Positions 24,501-37,378 of a stretch of 64,000 nucleotides of DNA are shown one piece after another. Each line of letters begins with the position of its first letter. The stretch's first letter is position 1. Source of the DNA: Rhynchonema sp. JSB1_4. Taxonomy: Eukaryota > Nematoda > Chromadorea > Monhysterida > Xyalidae. The notes beneath the pieces are model-generated. The model was given only the letters and a program-made list of their open reading frames with translations, was not told where the DNA came from and made no database searches. Position numbers and translations under genes: made by a program. Where the stretch lies: positions 1 through 64,000 of the forward strand of contig JASAMV010005964.1 of assembly GCA_030248065.1 (NCBI GenBank), given 5' to 3'.

Positions 24501-27500
24501 TTGCGTCCCTCGATCAAAGCAGTCCGTCCCCCAAACAAACATTCGCACGTCATATTGTTGTGTTTGGGCAGACCTGCTGGACCCCAAAGCGGTTTAACGT
24601 CGTTGGTCGCGCACTTATGCCCTCGAGGCGCGTTTTTGACTTTGCAAACACCAACACTTTTAGTCCTTCGCCTTTCCGACTGCAACTTACTCGAGTGCAG
24701 CACAGAGCACGTACTAATACAAGACGTTGAGTGGTACCTGACAACTTCCCTGACAACTTCGTATGAGCCCGTTTAGGTACATGACGCCTGGCTGAGTCCC
24801 CCAGGCGCGACACACAAAGTTATGATGATTTGGCAGGCCGAATTGTGAACAACAACACAATGGCTGATGTTGGTATATACTGTGCATGCTCGGGCGCTAT
24901 ATTGAAGTTTGCTCTGTGGGTGAAACATTCGAGTTGGATTGGGCTGCAAGTTCGTGAACGTTGGACACACTCGAATTGTAAGAGTCGGTTAGATAAAAAG
25001 ATCAACAGATGAACGCGCTTTTATTCGTTTGTTGCGCACTCTGACATGGACCGGCAGACCACAAGCGGGTGACGTGCACCATCAAAAGAGCACACGAAAA
25101 AGTCGTGCTCATCACAAAAAACTGCAAAATGCCCATTATCATGTAAAGCTACATACATAATAATTGCTGAGTTAGCAAATGTGAAAGGCTGCTTGAAACA
25201 GCTGGCTGGGTTACATTGCGCATTATATGCAGTTTCCACTACAGCGGTCAAAGAGCACTCCTGATCTCGTGACGAACACAGCCAACGGTGAATACCTCAT
25301 GTTTCTCGCTGCTGAATCCCAAATTTCCTGTGCCGACACCACGATAGCGTTTACATACATAGGTACTACGTGGTGATGGGCGTGTCGGTACATTGCGCAC
25401 GGCTAATTGCGCTGGAATTATGCTTGTCAAATATTTCGTGGAACATCATGTTAGTCAGTTTGTCTTGCTACATCAAGCTAAAAACCGTAGTTTTCACCTC
25501 ACGGCATCGCTCGTTGTCGGATACAAACGTATGTAGCCGTACTAATCCACCGGGACGTGAGAGGAAAGAGGCTGAAAGCAAGCCAGCAGTCGGCCCAATG
25601 TATTATGATATCCTAGAAAAGTGGTGGACATTGCGACTGCATGCCCGTACCTTTACATTTGACAACCACACCGGGCCTCACTTTGAAGTGCTAATTCTCA
25701 TTCATCAAGTTTTAACCGAGTCATTGCAATGCTAGCTTTATTCTTCATAAGCATGGCTTTCTGAAGAAATCTTACACATTCACGCGTCGATAACCTTCTT
25801 CCAAAAGAACCTCCGGTCCACGTGTGAACTATTGCGGCGCACTACTATATACGTATGTACGCTTCCATCATATTACGGGCCTTGTGTCAGTTTTATGTAC
25901 ACATGCTGCTGCAGCTAATACATGCAGCAACTTGATCAGTGCGGTGGCAAGCCCGCATAGTGCATAGTACATAGCTGGCAGCAAGCGACCTCTTTGGGTC
26001 CAGTGCACACGCGCAGCCAAGTCAATGTGGCAGCTGGCCGAAATTTGGGGCGATACTGTAAAACCAAGGTACCGCTTCTCAAAGAGCATGTGTATCTAAA
26101 ATATCAATGTTGTGCAGAACAGGTGTGCTCAATTATGCTAGATTTGGCCACTGTCTTTTGCTGTTCACACTCTAGCCGAGTGAGCAAAGTAACCTGCCAT
26201 TCACATTACTTACTGTAGCTGGTGGCAAATGTCTCAATTCATGTCCTACTTTTTGTGATGTTGTTGCCCTGAGGCCCGTAGCTGGAATATACATGTGCCC
26301 CAATGCGACATGCGCGTCAGCGTGAGAGACGACTTAGCGCCAACAACCCACATACGGGCCTGGTTTGGGGCAACGTGATTCTGCGGCCGGCGTGCGAAGT
26401 TTGTGCTTGAATGCACGCCTCCACCGTATGTATATGTGCATGAGTTGGCACATGGGTACGGCTTGGTAGTACGCTTTGATCGCAGCTGTATTGTACGGCT
26501 GTTTGCTGTTGGACTTATGTATGTGGACCGCATGTGTGGTAGTATTTTCGGTTTCGTAACCACATTGTGCACTCCTCCAACACGCAGTTTGATTTAGATG
26601 GTTTTCATTTTTTTTGTTGCGGTGCTTTACGTTTGCTTTTGCTGTTGCTACTTGTTATGTTATGTGGTCATCTTATTCGTCAAATATGATTTTAATTTTT
26701 TTGTTTCAATCTCACCGCAGAAACTTCCAGTTGTTCCCAACTTCGTCATTTTCCTGTGTCGAATTTTTCCTTGTGTATGACAAGCTCAACATGACATTGT
26801 GACATTGCAACATCATAATGTTTGATAAAACGTCCGCTTTCGCGGTTTTGAATCAATTTAACTTAAGATGATTAAGATAAAGAATTTAGCTTGAAGAACA
26901 CTTGTTTCGCATTGCCGAAGTACATGAGTGCTATTATACCTACAGTATACAACCTTCCAGTGTTGCAGCCGTAGCAGGCGCATTTTTCACAACGCCAGCT
27001 TCCGTGTGAAGCTATTTGTTGTCCAACTTCGCTGTCAGCAAGCAACGCTAGATCGCTCATTAATATTTTTTGTCCAATTCTTGACAAAATGCCGTCTAAT
27101 AGCAGTTAAACCCAGCCGACTGACGCAACTTTTGGCTTTGACCAAGGCAAAATTGAAGACCAACTGACTGACTCCTGTGTGGGAGCGCGTTTGTTTTATA
27201 TGAAATCAACCGTGCAACCGACCCAAGTTTACTCGTTGTTAAGCGCTCGTGTTGTTGAAATCGTTGTTCTGCTAGATATACACTGTTTAAGCGGCCATTG
27301 TAGCGTCCAAAGTTGCTAAGTTTCTCCGGTCACCATGCGGTTCCATGAAGTGAGTCCTGCTCCAAGCGGTTGCACCGAAACACGGCCGAACTTGATGTGG
27401 CGGTGGTGGGTGACGGCGAAAGACAATACTTCGTGACAACAGATAATCTATACCGACAACTATTCAACGAGCCACACCGTATTTTTTCGCCGTCGGTGTA

Positions 27501-28664
27501 TACACGTTGTACGTACGCTGCTTTGTTTTGTTGTGCGCCCCCAAGCGCATCGCTGCCGGACATACATAACTTTTGGGACGTGTCACTATATACGCGCACC
27601 GCTTAAAACTGTCACGCACTCACCAGCCAACCGGCCTGCTGGAGGGGACAGACGCAAACCGCATCGCTCCAAGGCGCTGTGAAGGAAAAGCTAACGAGAG
27701 AACCGCACCTATATACCTAGATTACGGCACTGCACGTTCCACCAACGTCGCCGTGCCTGTGCACCAAAACTGGTTGGTGCTGTGTGTCAACCCCACGCTG
27801 CGTGTTGAACGTGCGCTCGCGTGTTGCGCAACAATCGCGCCGCGGTCGAACCGGGCCAGCGAGAACCATAATTCTCTAACTACTTAAACGGCCCTGTCAG
27901 GCCACGCCACCTGTCCTGCTGTCCCTGGGCGCTCGGCTGTGGTTCAAGATGCTCGTTTGTTCAGCTTGATTGCTCAATTTGCGCTGCTCTCAAAACCCTG
28001 TTCTTATCAACTTGGCTGAATCTACGCCGTTTTTTATTTTATCGTTAATTAACGATCGTGGTTCCTTGTTGAGCTTAGATGGATCATCTGCTTGAATTGA
28101 TCTCCCGCTTGGGGCAAAAATGACCAAATATTGAGTAAAAACAGAGTCGTATAATGGTGTGACGGAGCATTATGTAACCTCATGCGGAAGGTGGTCAATG
28201 TGAAAAAGCGGGGGATACAACTGATGCTATAGAGAGCTCGATTTAAATCTTTCAACCACGTAGGTCAATTGCGACCGTTAGTTATGAGTCTGGTCTTAAA
28301 AAACTATTTTGGGATGTTTAGGTTTTCAGCGCCATCGCTAAAGCTTGGGTGCCTCGGGTACCCAATCACCCCAAACCCGGCACGCCCTTTGTAAATTGCC
28401 GTATTGGTCGACCACCAAGATCTTATGGCTCACTTTCAGGTTTTTGTTTGAAATTTCCTGGACCATTTGACGTCGCTGGTTTCGGTATATTGGTTAGTCA
28501 GTGTGCCTGCCATTTTTAAGTGCATGTATAATTGTGCATAGTTGGTCACGCTTTTTTAGCCAATATTTGACTTTCATAGCAGCCCGCGGCATGCAAGGAA
28601 TAACTTTCTCTATTTACTCTGTTCAAATGTAATCACTGTGACCACCACGCAACGTGTCGCTGTG
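21512..28664. other. Large region without a supported gene
   Basis: Roughly 7 kb upstream of the second collagen. Several 60-157 codon open frames exist on both strands (for example 23459-23932 plus against 23441-23836 minus), but they overlap one another, have no recognisable motif and no consistent splice partners. A (TG)n run lies near 21850. The area nearest 21512 must contain the collagen promoter. Lineage-specific or non-coding RNA genes cannot be excluded. Confidence 0.45.
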
Positions 28665-29513
28665 AGGCTGCCTTCACAATGCATGCGCGTTTGCGCGTTT
28701 GCGCATTTGCGCACGAAACTGACGCGCATTTGTGTTCACAATGCATTTGCGCGTTTGCGCATCTGCGCGTTTGCGCGCCGAGCTCGTGCGCATGCGCAAA
28801 CGCGCACGCGCATTTGTGTTCACAATGCATTTGCGCGTTTGGCTTGCCCGAGCTGCCTGAAGCTAAAAAACATTATTATTTCAACAAATTATATTTTAAG
28901 AACGATATGGCCACCTGTTACGATCCTTTTACGTTTGTTGTTTTATCACTCAGCCATTGTTTATGTTTCATTTCAAAAGTCATTCTAAAATGTCGAAAAT
29001 TGTATTTTTCACAACTTGTCGTGTTTGTTTCTTGTTCGTATGCTTTTCTTTGAACAATTTCAATGGAATCGGGTAGAGGGTTCAACTTTTGTTCTGTTTG
29101 ATAGTAATTTTATGTATTTTCTATCATTCGTTGCCAAAAAATATTCCGCAGTCGCAAGTTTTCCTTTTAAAAATTACATCATGGGACAGCAAAGGTGAAT
29201 GCTCATCAACAGACGATGAGCTCAATCTCCCGCCGGACGCAGGCCAGCCCGGTACGAATATGAAAATGTAAAAAAAACACCTGTTCCAAATTTCATGCAC
29301 ACGCTATTCTAATCTGATGCGCAAACGCGCATGTCCATTGTGAACACAGATGCGCACTGCGCGTTTGCGCATGCGCGTTTGCGCGTGCGCGTTTGCGCAT
29401 GAAATTTGCATTGTGAACACCAATGAGCGTCAAAAAATGTGACGCGCAAACGCGCATGCGCAAACGCGCAAATGCGCAAACGCGCAAACGCGCATGCATT
29501 GTGAAGGCAGCCT
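28665..29513. mobile_element. Satellite-ended element, GCGCGTTTGCGC copy
   Basis: The ends are inverted repeats: AGGCTGCCTTCACAATGCAT at 28665 and ATGCATTGTGAAGGCAGCCT ending at 29513. Directly inside each end is an array of alternating GCGC and TTTGCGC/AAACGCGC units, broken by further TTCACAATGCA (or reverse) motifs. The centre (about 28860-29290) is AT-rich and non-coding. A second family member with the same end motif but a different satellite is at 60498-62153. Confidence 0.75.
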
Positions 29514-30430
29514 AAGTTGGTCCGCAGCAGAATTCTAAATTGAGATGTTTCCGCACTTCGCGTAGTGCAGTGGTGTCTATGTAATTTGTAATTTTAATAT
29601 TTCAGAAAAAAGAGACAATATAATTTCAAAAAAGGCGAGACTACGTTGGCTGTCGCATTACTACGCTCATTACTGACTTCAAAAATCCAGAGTCATCATT
29701 CCTGGAATTTTCTCACCTAACTTAATGTTTGACGAACCATATCGGTGCACCACCCATCCAATAATCGGACTGTCCTGTCCACCAACGAACCGAAATCGCA
29801 TCAAAACGCACCCACTGAGCGCATGACAGGACCCTTGTGATTTCGCCGTCTAGCCGACTTTCGCCACGCGCCTGTTCGATGCGTTGGCTCGATGGGTACG
29901 TTTGGCCTGAAACCGGGTTGCTGTGGCACCTACGTAGTCAAACACTCATGATTATATCGCACCACATTGAGTAACGGACGGAACCACTAGCGGATTGTGA
30001 ACTCCATGCAACTTGGCACTGTCTCTACTCGTATGTTGTGATTCAGATTTGTTTCCGCAACAGACAGAATGTGTACCAACTTTTCCGGCCAAGGGGCTTC
30101 CCTGGAAAGCTTTATGTATATGAGGCTGGTTTGAAAATTGAGTTTGAAACAAAGCAACAGCAGCAACAGCTACATAGCCTGGCCGATGCTGTTGCATGCT
30201 TAATTTCAATCGTCGATAACGCAAGCAGATGCAATGCATTTGATGTTACTTTGTCTTACTCTACTACCCCATCCCAGCGACATCACAAGTTAAATCTATC
30301 GTCGGCCAAGTTGTCCGGCGCGTAATCCACATGTGTTTACATTAAGAAATGCAGCTGTTGTTTCGTACACGTACATAGTATCTGCAATGTATGTAGGTGC
30401 GCCTAACTTACTTTATTTGTGTGGTTGCAG
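29514..30430. other. Rapsyn upstream region
   Basis: No coding exon seen. It ends in a 3' splice acceptor, TGTGGTTGCAG at 30420-30430, 44 bases before the rapsyn ATG, which could receive either a 5' UTR exon or a spliced leader. A CAG/CAA-rich patch lies near 30155. Confidence 0.5.
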
Positions 30431-30474
30431 GTAGATTGGTGCCGGTCGCAATACGGCTGCCTTCACGTGCGGTC

Positions 30475-33400
30475 ATGGGGCAACGTCTAGCCAAGCATTA
30501 CATGGACGACGGTGTGCGACTATATCACGTTCAACACAGACAAGCGGCGGTCGACAAGTGGCGACATGCCCTCGACAGACTAAAGTCGGTCACATTCGTG
30601 GACATCTTTGGTTTGGACGACAGAATTGGTTTTCGTTTAATTGACATCAACGATTTTGCGAGTTGCAGAAACTCCGAGGATCGTTTCATAACAATGGGCT
30701 ATCTGGCACAAGCTTACTGTGAAGTGGGCAACTTTCATGAGATGCTCACGTTCGCCATGCATCAGATCGATCTGGCCAACCAATGTGCCGACAGCTACAT
30801 GAAAGCAGAGGTGAGTGAAAGTGCTTCACGGTCAAAACAGTAGCCTCATAATCTCAAGGGTGGAACGTGTTTCCTCAAGAATGTTGCACATACAGGCATA
30901 TCTCAACTTGGCTCGGGCGAGTGAGCGACTGAGTGAGTTTCACAAAGCGATCAGCTATGCACGACACAGCATTCAACATCAATCAATGGACCCGAGAACG
31001 CCCGGCTACGCGTATTTGTGCATGGCTCAGGCCTATTTGGGATTCAGGTATGCAGCATGCACCGCTGATGTTTTATCATTTCCACCGCAATGTGACAATC
31101 GCGATACAATGTGAAACATCATGCATCATTGATTGCAGTCAATTCCAATTGGCACTTGAGCACTACGAGTTATCGATGCAAGTGGCGTCCAACACGGCTG
31201 ACAAACTGTTGGAGCTGCAGATATGTGTCGGACTCGGATCGTTGTTCACTCAGCTCAGAGATCTCGCCAAAGCTGTCATATTCCTGCAGGTTGGTTCGGA
31301 CTGTCGTTTCGTTGTGAACTGCACGTTCTATGCAGAGGCTTGTGTGTACAGGCTTATTCGTGGCCTTTGGAACAGGCCTGGTCATATCGACTTTATGAAG
31401 TAATGGGTTGATAGTATGGCACTTATGTATGTCGGCATGGGTATGACTCTAACTGTTATTGATACTGTATATACTTGACAGAACGCCCTGGCGCTCCTGA
31501 AAACGATCTCACTGGGCGACGTACAGGCCAAGTACCGCTCCCTGATTCTATTCCATTTATCAGTGGCTTTGCGCAAAAATGGATCACTTGTCGATTCGAG
31601 GTCTGCCGCTGAGGTATGACAACTGCACACCTTTTTATTTCAAAATTTGCCGTTTTCATACGATGTGGGGGCACGTCAAACAACCGATGGAGCTTAATGT
31701 TGCGCCATTGTGAATGGTTGAACTAACCTATGTATTTGCCGCTTTCTACCAAACGATGCGCGTGGACAACATGGCGTTTGGCAACAAAATTTTCACAATA
31801 TTTTCCCCTACACAACGTTTCAACCGCAATTGTAAACGGGTGTTGTTGGTGCGAGCAAAATCCAAACCTGTCAAGTGCAAGCCCCATACGTTAATCGTGT
31901 ATGTTGACGTATGAATAACATTTGTGCAAATGTTTTATCTGATTTGCGAAGAAAACAAACGAAGTTTGAAAACACGCGCACTGTTCACGGGGACCAAGCC
32001 AAGGCAACTGTTTTCGGCTGTCAACAGTCGTCGGCCTTTGAGCGTAAACTTTTTTGTACCAAGAAAGGGCGCGGTTTGTTTTTTTACGTTTTGAAATAAA
32101 ACGGATGGCGTGTCATACCAGGGACAGTCCGTTTAGCTCAAATGAGCAAACATTTGCGTTTGCTATCAAAACGTACGCCAGCCCACACAGATGGGCGCTG
32201 ACAGTCAAAAAATGCAACTACATACATGTACTTACGAAAAGTTCCGATCAGGAAACTAACTTGACATTGCGCTAGCACGATGTGATGTAACGAAATGAGC
32301 AATTTGGTCAGTATAACTGAGTTGATGTTTCAGGAAGCGCTTCGTCTGGCCACCGACAGCGGACATCAACCGATTCAGGCTCGATGTCTGCTCTCACTGG
32401 GTGACGTGCACCAGGAATTGGGCGAGAAAGAGGTACGAATCATGTATACGTTGGCAAGAATTCCTTAGACTGTTCAATCGTATGCGATTGAAGGTATAGT
32501 CCAGCCACGTGCTCATGAGACGACTCTTTTTAAAGCTTGCTTGGCCACATTCAAAAAAGCGCCGGTTACACGGGTTTTCGCAAACAAAAGAAAGAGATTG
32601 GGCCGAGAGACATGATGACAAGTTCCAGCTGGCTGACCTCAATTTGTTGCGTGCTTACGCGAACAGCAACATTTTAAACACACAAATGTTTTGGGAGTCA
32701 AAAGGGAAGTTACGCACCGAGGTGGAGAGCGTGTTTTTAAAAAATACACGCGTTTCTCTTTCTTTCATTTCCGACATACGTGGAACCGGAACATTATTGG
32801 ATCCGTTCAAGTCAAGGTCAAATTAAGGCGTCTCATGAGTTCGTGGCTGGACTATACAATTTTCTGGAGGTTAATAATATGAACTATGTATAATGATTCA
32901 CCTACATTGCAGGCAGCGCTGATGCACTACGACAGTGCGTACAGTATGATGCGTGAGATGGACGACAAATTAGGCCAAGTGGCTGTGTTGACATCGCTGG
33001 CAAAGGCAGCCGGCGAGGCGCATCGAACCGACAGCAGACAGTGTGAATGTCAGGCGTTGCAGTTGAACAAGAAATGTCTCGAACTCGCCAAACAGATCGG
33101 ATGCAAGGTGTGTCCCTATGAACTGGTGTCGAGTGTGACCTTCGATCGGCTTCGTGGTATTGTACCAAGTGGGTAGCATCTAGTGGTGGCCTAGCACTAG
33201 GGTTTGCTCCCTAAGTTCAAGGCCAAGCCGAAGCCCAAACCTGCGTAAACCCACTGCTGTTGGCGAGCGATACCAATTCAGACCTAAACCTCTGAATGTT
33301 CTAGTTGGCGATGCTCAAGTGCCACAGCCGACTGCAGGATTTGTACGCACAACTGAGTGACGACGAATCGGAGGATATTGCCAAAAAGGTAATGAACCAA

Positions 33401-34271
33401 GATTTTCAAAATAGCAAAAATAGAACCATAGAATAGATTTGTTAGCAACATAACACAGCCATGTTTGCAGGCGGTCACGGCGTTGACGCAAGAGCTCGAA
33501 ATGTACTGCAACTTCTGTGGCCAGAGGTTTGGTCATCGTGACGAATCACTACAGGCGCTGCCATGTTCACACTTGTTCCATCAAAGGTACGGCGACTGAG
33601 CAGCGTCGCAATGTTTGAACTTCATGTCCTGAGCGAACGATCGCTGTTGCCCATTGTCACAAGCTTCATGCACAACTGAGTGTATGCACATTGCGGGCAG
33701 ATGTTTCAGATGCCTTCACAACACGTTGGGTCAACGCGTGAACAAGGACTGTCCCAAATGTGCCCATCAGCATCGGAGCACGAGCAGTGTCGGTGGTCAC
33801 AAACAGCAACAACAACAACAAGCAGCAGCACGCCAGTTCGTGTCCCAGCCATCAACCAGTCAGCACATGACTGTAATCGATCAACCTCCGTCGTCATCGT
33901 CGCGTCGCACCTCGGTCTCCACGGTCACATCAGTGGCCGCCGTGCCTGACGTGTTCGCGCAGGCGCATTTGCCTGATTTTCAAGGCGGCAGCAAGATTGA
34001 CCATTCGCATCAGAACACGACAGCGACAATTAACAGAGCGGACAGTGTCACACCGACGACTGGCGCCAGGGGCACTGACTTTCTGTCTCCTACCGCCGGT
34101 CTCGGTGCCAGTAATGCGTCACCATCGGCACAATCGGTCGACGCACTATTACAGCAGCTGGTGAAACATCAGTCAACAAACACAACCACAGCCACAAACA
34201 CTGCTACAGGCGGCGGCAGTCCGACAAAGATACTGACGACCGCGCATTTACACAATGTCGCTGATGTGTGA
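30475..34271 (+). CDS. rpy-1: Rapsyn, receptor-clustering scaffold with TPRs and RING-H2, complete
   Basis: Ten exons in phase: 30475-30584, 30669-30810, 30896-31047, 31139-31289, 31482-31613, 32334-32432, 32913-33107, 33305-33388, 33471-33586 and 33701-34271; 583 residues. The protein starts MGQ, keeping the glycine-2 myristoylation site of rapsyn. Residues 5-355 are tandem TPR helices matching rapsyn block by block: [72 protein letters not shown] repeats and [19 protein letters not shown]. The RING-H2 is YCNFCGQ, then [13 protein letters not shown], then DCPKC (residues 366-422). In vertebrates rapsyn bridges acetylcholine receptors to the cytoskeleton and acts as an E3 ligase. Unlike the 412-residue vertebrate protein, this one carries about 160 extra Ser/Thr/Gln-rich residues after the RING. 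Confidence 0.94.
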
Positions 34272-36882
34272 CATAACAGTAGCTGGACAAATACTGTACA
34301 TGTACATGGGATCATATCTGCCCAACTAGGCGCTTCAAGTGGTTTTGAATTAGCAAAATAGACGGAATGCTTGTGCGTGTACATGTACAGTAATTGAAGT
34401 GTCGTTTCAACGTTGATTTTGCCAGCTGCCTGACGTTTGACGCAACGCTGCAGTGGAACCAGCGTTGAGTGGGCTATCCAAATGTAATGTTTCATCGCCT
34501 CTGCTCGGTGCGCGTATTCGCTATATATTTGAATGATTATGCTGTTCACAGGGAATCAAAACTGTCCATCTTTCGATTGTCTGATTTCATCTGATGTATA
34601 ATACATTACTACCTAGATTCGGATTTAGCGCAAATCTGTTTTCGTCTCCAAGATCATGCTGTATGTCTTCTCTGATTTGTTTTGTCCGATTTCGTTCTTC
34701 CACAAAGCCGTCTATTTACCTGAATTGCAGCAAGTGTATAATATTTTCCGAGTGGTTGTGGCCAGCGCGGCTTTTCTTCATGTTAGCACCTGACACAATA
34801 ATGGCCAGTATGGTAGCTTCTTCATGATGACACACGCTGCGGCTTTCGCTTTCATAGTCATACAGAAACAGCTCGAGATGTGTATTGGTCGCACAATGAC
34901 TATATAAGAATTGGGCAAATTTTTTTCCTGAATCGCAAAGCAGGCTAGTGACGGGGCAATGACGTTGCGTTGCGTGATCGCACACAAAGCATGTGGTAAA
35001 GAGAATGTTTCAGACCTGCGGCAACGTGGTTGATCTGCTATATTATTTTCAGCTAAAAATGTTTTGTGAGAATCACAAATAGCACAGTAGTTAAGAGTGA
35101 CTGAACGTGAAGATCAGGATTGATTTTGATGAAATCTTATATGGTCATTGTGCGACCAATACATAATGCAACAGTTGTTGATTTTCATTTCCGTAAACAG
35201 ACCCAACACTGCCTGATTGCCTGTTATTCCTCTGTGGGTTATATTTGTCAACTAAGGTGGTTTTGTTTTCTGCAGTTCTCAAGCTTTTGTGACGAATGAG
35301 TATCGCTGCAGGAGACGGAAGTACCTTGTAACAAATTCTTTTCTCTAATTTGGTACAAAAATGTCTTCTCGTAAACACAAGTATGTGTTGTCATTCATTC
35401 CCAAGCTTTGGAGCGTGTTCTATTTATGCAACGCTTGCGAACTGCCGGACTTACTTTGGCATTCAATGTTTGATTGTATTACATGCCGTGGCAGTTATGT
35501 GGGTACCTCAATTTCGATGACTTTTAGGGCCCAGATAATTGTGTGTGCATGCGTTTCTGTTACCTGAGCCAGAGAAGTGATCTCAAAAACGTCGGTTTTG
35601 CATTTTATCGGCACAATAATTTATGAATACTGCGCGTTTTCGCAGAATATCGTGTTAGGAGTTCTGATGATGAATGAGAGTCATGTTTCTGTGCGTCTTA
35701 TACACACGATGGTCTCTCTATGCATAATAAAAACATTTTGTCGAATGCATTCGTATCTCATGAATAAAGAGATATCTGAAAATTTGAACGTCTTTTTTCA
35801 AATGCTCAGCTTATAAATCAGAAGACCATTCAAACATCGTATAGTTTCATTCCACATAATCATATGTATTTCGTGCGAATATAACCTTTCATATATTGTG
35901 AAGAATTTTTGTAAAATCAGAAACAAACAAAATACAGAATATACAGTACCATGTATCACAGAGACGTGGGAAAACAATACAACGAAATTAACCGTCCAGT
36001 GTCGCACATAGTGTGCTCGCAGTCTGCTTTTGACACGTTGATATACGTAGTTGACACTACGGCAGACAATTTGCGCTCACGCTATATCGCTTGAATCATG
36101 AAGACCTGTCAAACGAAACAAATAGTCAATCATTTGAAAACGTGCAACGCACCTCATGTATATGAGTAGCGTGGTCGACAATGGAGTGGAGCGCTCAATT
36201 GAAGTGTTGCATTCAAAACCGTATGAAACACACCCTTGTCGCCCCCAAGCCTCACAAGTCCGCTGCACACCAGAACAGAAATACAATGCAAAAACTGTTC
36301 AATGCATTATCAACTATAAACCACATTGCGCGCGCATATTCTTGTCAAGTATACCCGAGATATGAAACATTATAACATACCGTACCTACACACGCATTAG
36401 GCAATTATTGTTAATAAATTGTCGTTACGGCAAAGCATACGGTTGTGTCGGTCAGTAAAACGATGAGAATAACAAGAACAATGAGCCCGGTGTACACGCA
36501 TAGTACTGTATGCAACAAGCCAATATGGCTGTAAATTACTCTTATAGCATGATCAATCGTAGATTACGCAGCGAAAAGGGACCAAGGCAGAAGCACAGCG
36601 CACGGTCGGGCTTAGAGAAAACAACCAATCAGCACAGAGCAAATAGAATCATTGAAATGGACATGGGGTACGGTGGTGATAATATCAATCGGTACACTGA
36701 GCTAAACAATGATACGTACAGAAATAATACATCATAATTATCTACAAATCCGTTTAACAGTCAATCACATGAAACAACATAATGTGTACACATAAATCAA
36801 CCGGAAGGCTATGCAATGCCAGTGGAAACCGGTTCAACAATTTCACCAAGTATGCGTCGAATGTACAGTAAATCAAATGTGA
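34272..36882. other. Convergent intergenic region between rapsyn and the MAST kinase
   Basis: Holds the 3' ends of two convergent genes. Apart from the MITE at 34883-35161 I see no gene or RNA. Open frames here are short and unconvincing. Confidence 0.5.
34883..35161. mobile_element. MITE family B, intact copy
   Basis: Inverted ends TATTGGTCGCACAATGAC and GTCATTGTGCGACCAATA; about 279 bases, with a probable TA target. The interior (TTTTTTCCTGAATC, GTGACGGGGCAATGACGTTG, GTTTTGTGAGAATCACAAAT) matches the copy at 60787-61349, which is interrupted by a family A MITE. Confidence 0.75.
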
Positions 36883-37343
36883 TCATTTGTTCGGTGCCGT
36901 CGATGGCGTTGTCTTGTACGGTATGGGCCCGGTGACCGAGCGTCTTTGTGTGCTCGCAGCCCCAACTGGTCCAGTGCCCGGCGCATTTGTGGTTGTTGTT
37001 GTGATCGTGGGCGCAGTGGCTGCGTCCGATGATTGGCTGTTGTCTCTGGCCAATGGCGACACCGGAATCAACGCGCCGGCACCGGTGGCCGAGCCGATCG
37101 ATGGTTTACGGTTGATGGCCGTGAATTTGTCCAATTTGTTGCGCAGTCCTTGTAGGGTGGAGGGACGGTAGGCGGACGCGGCTGTAGCTGGCTGCACGCT
37201 GCTGCATGACGCACCTGTGATGGTGAGGGGTGAAAAGTACTTGCGGCCCATTGTCATGGAACGTAGGGTGTGCACGCATAAAGACAGTGCGTGCCTTGAT
37301 CGTTAAGGCCACTTTATACTTCTCTCGTTTCACCCCAAAACTT

Positions 37344-37378
<35 letters not shown>

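Noticed and set aside
27330..27606. Plus-strand frame with LDVAVVGDGERQYFVTT and an opposite minus-strand frame.
   Set aside because: Plausible residues but no clear exon boundaries, no neighbouring exons and no family; too weak to call.
28638..29499. Cysteine/alanine/histidine-rich open frames in several phases.
   Set aside because: They are translations of the GCGCGTTTGCGC satellite, not genes.
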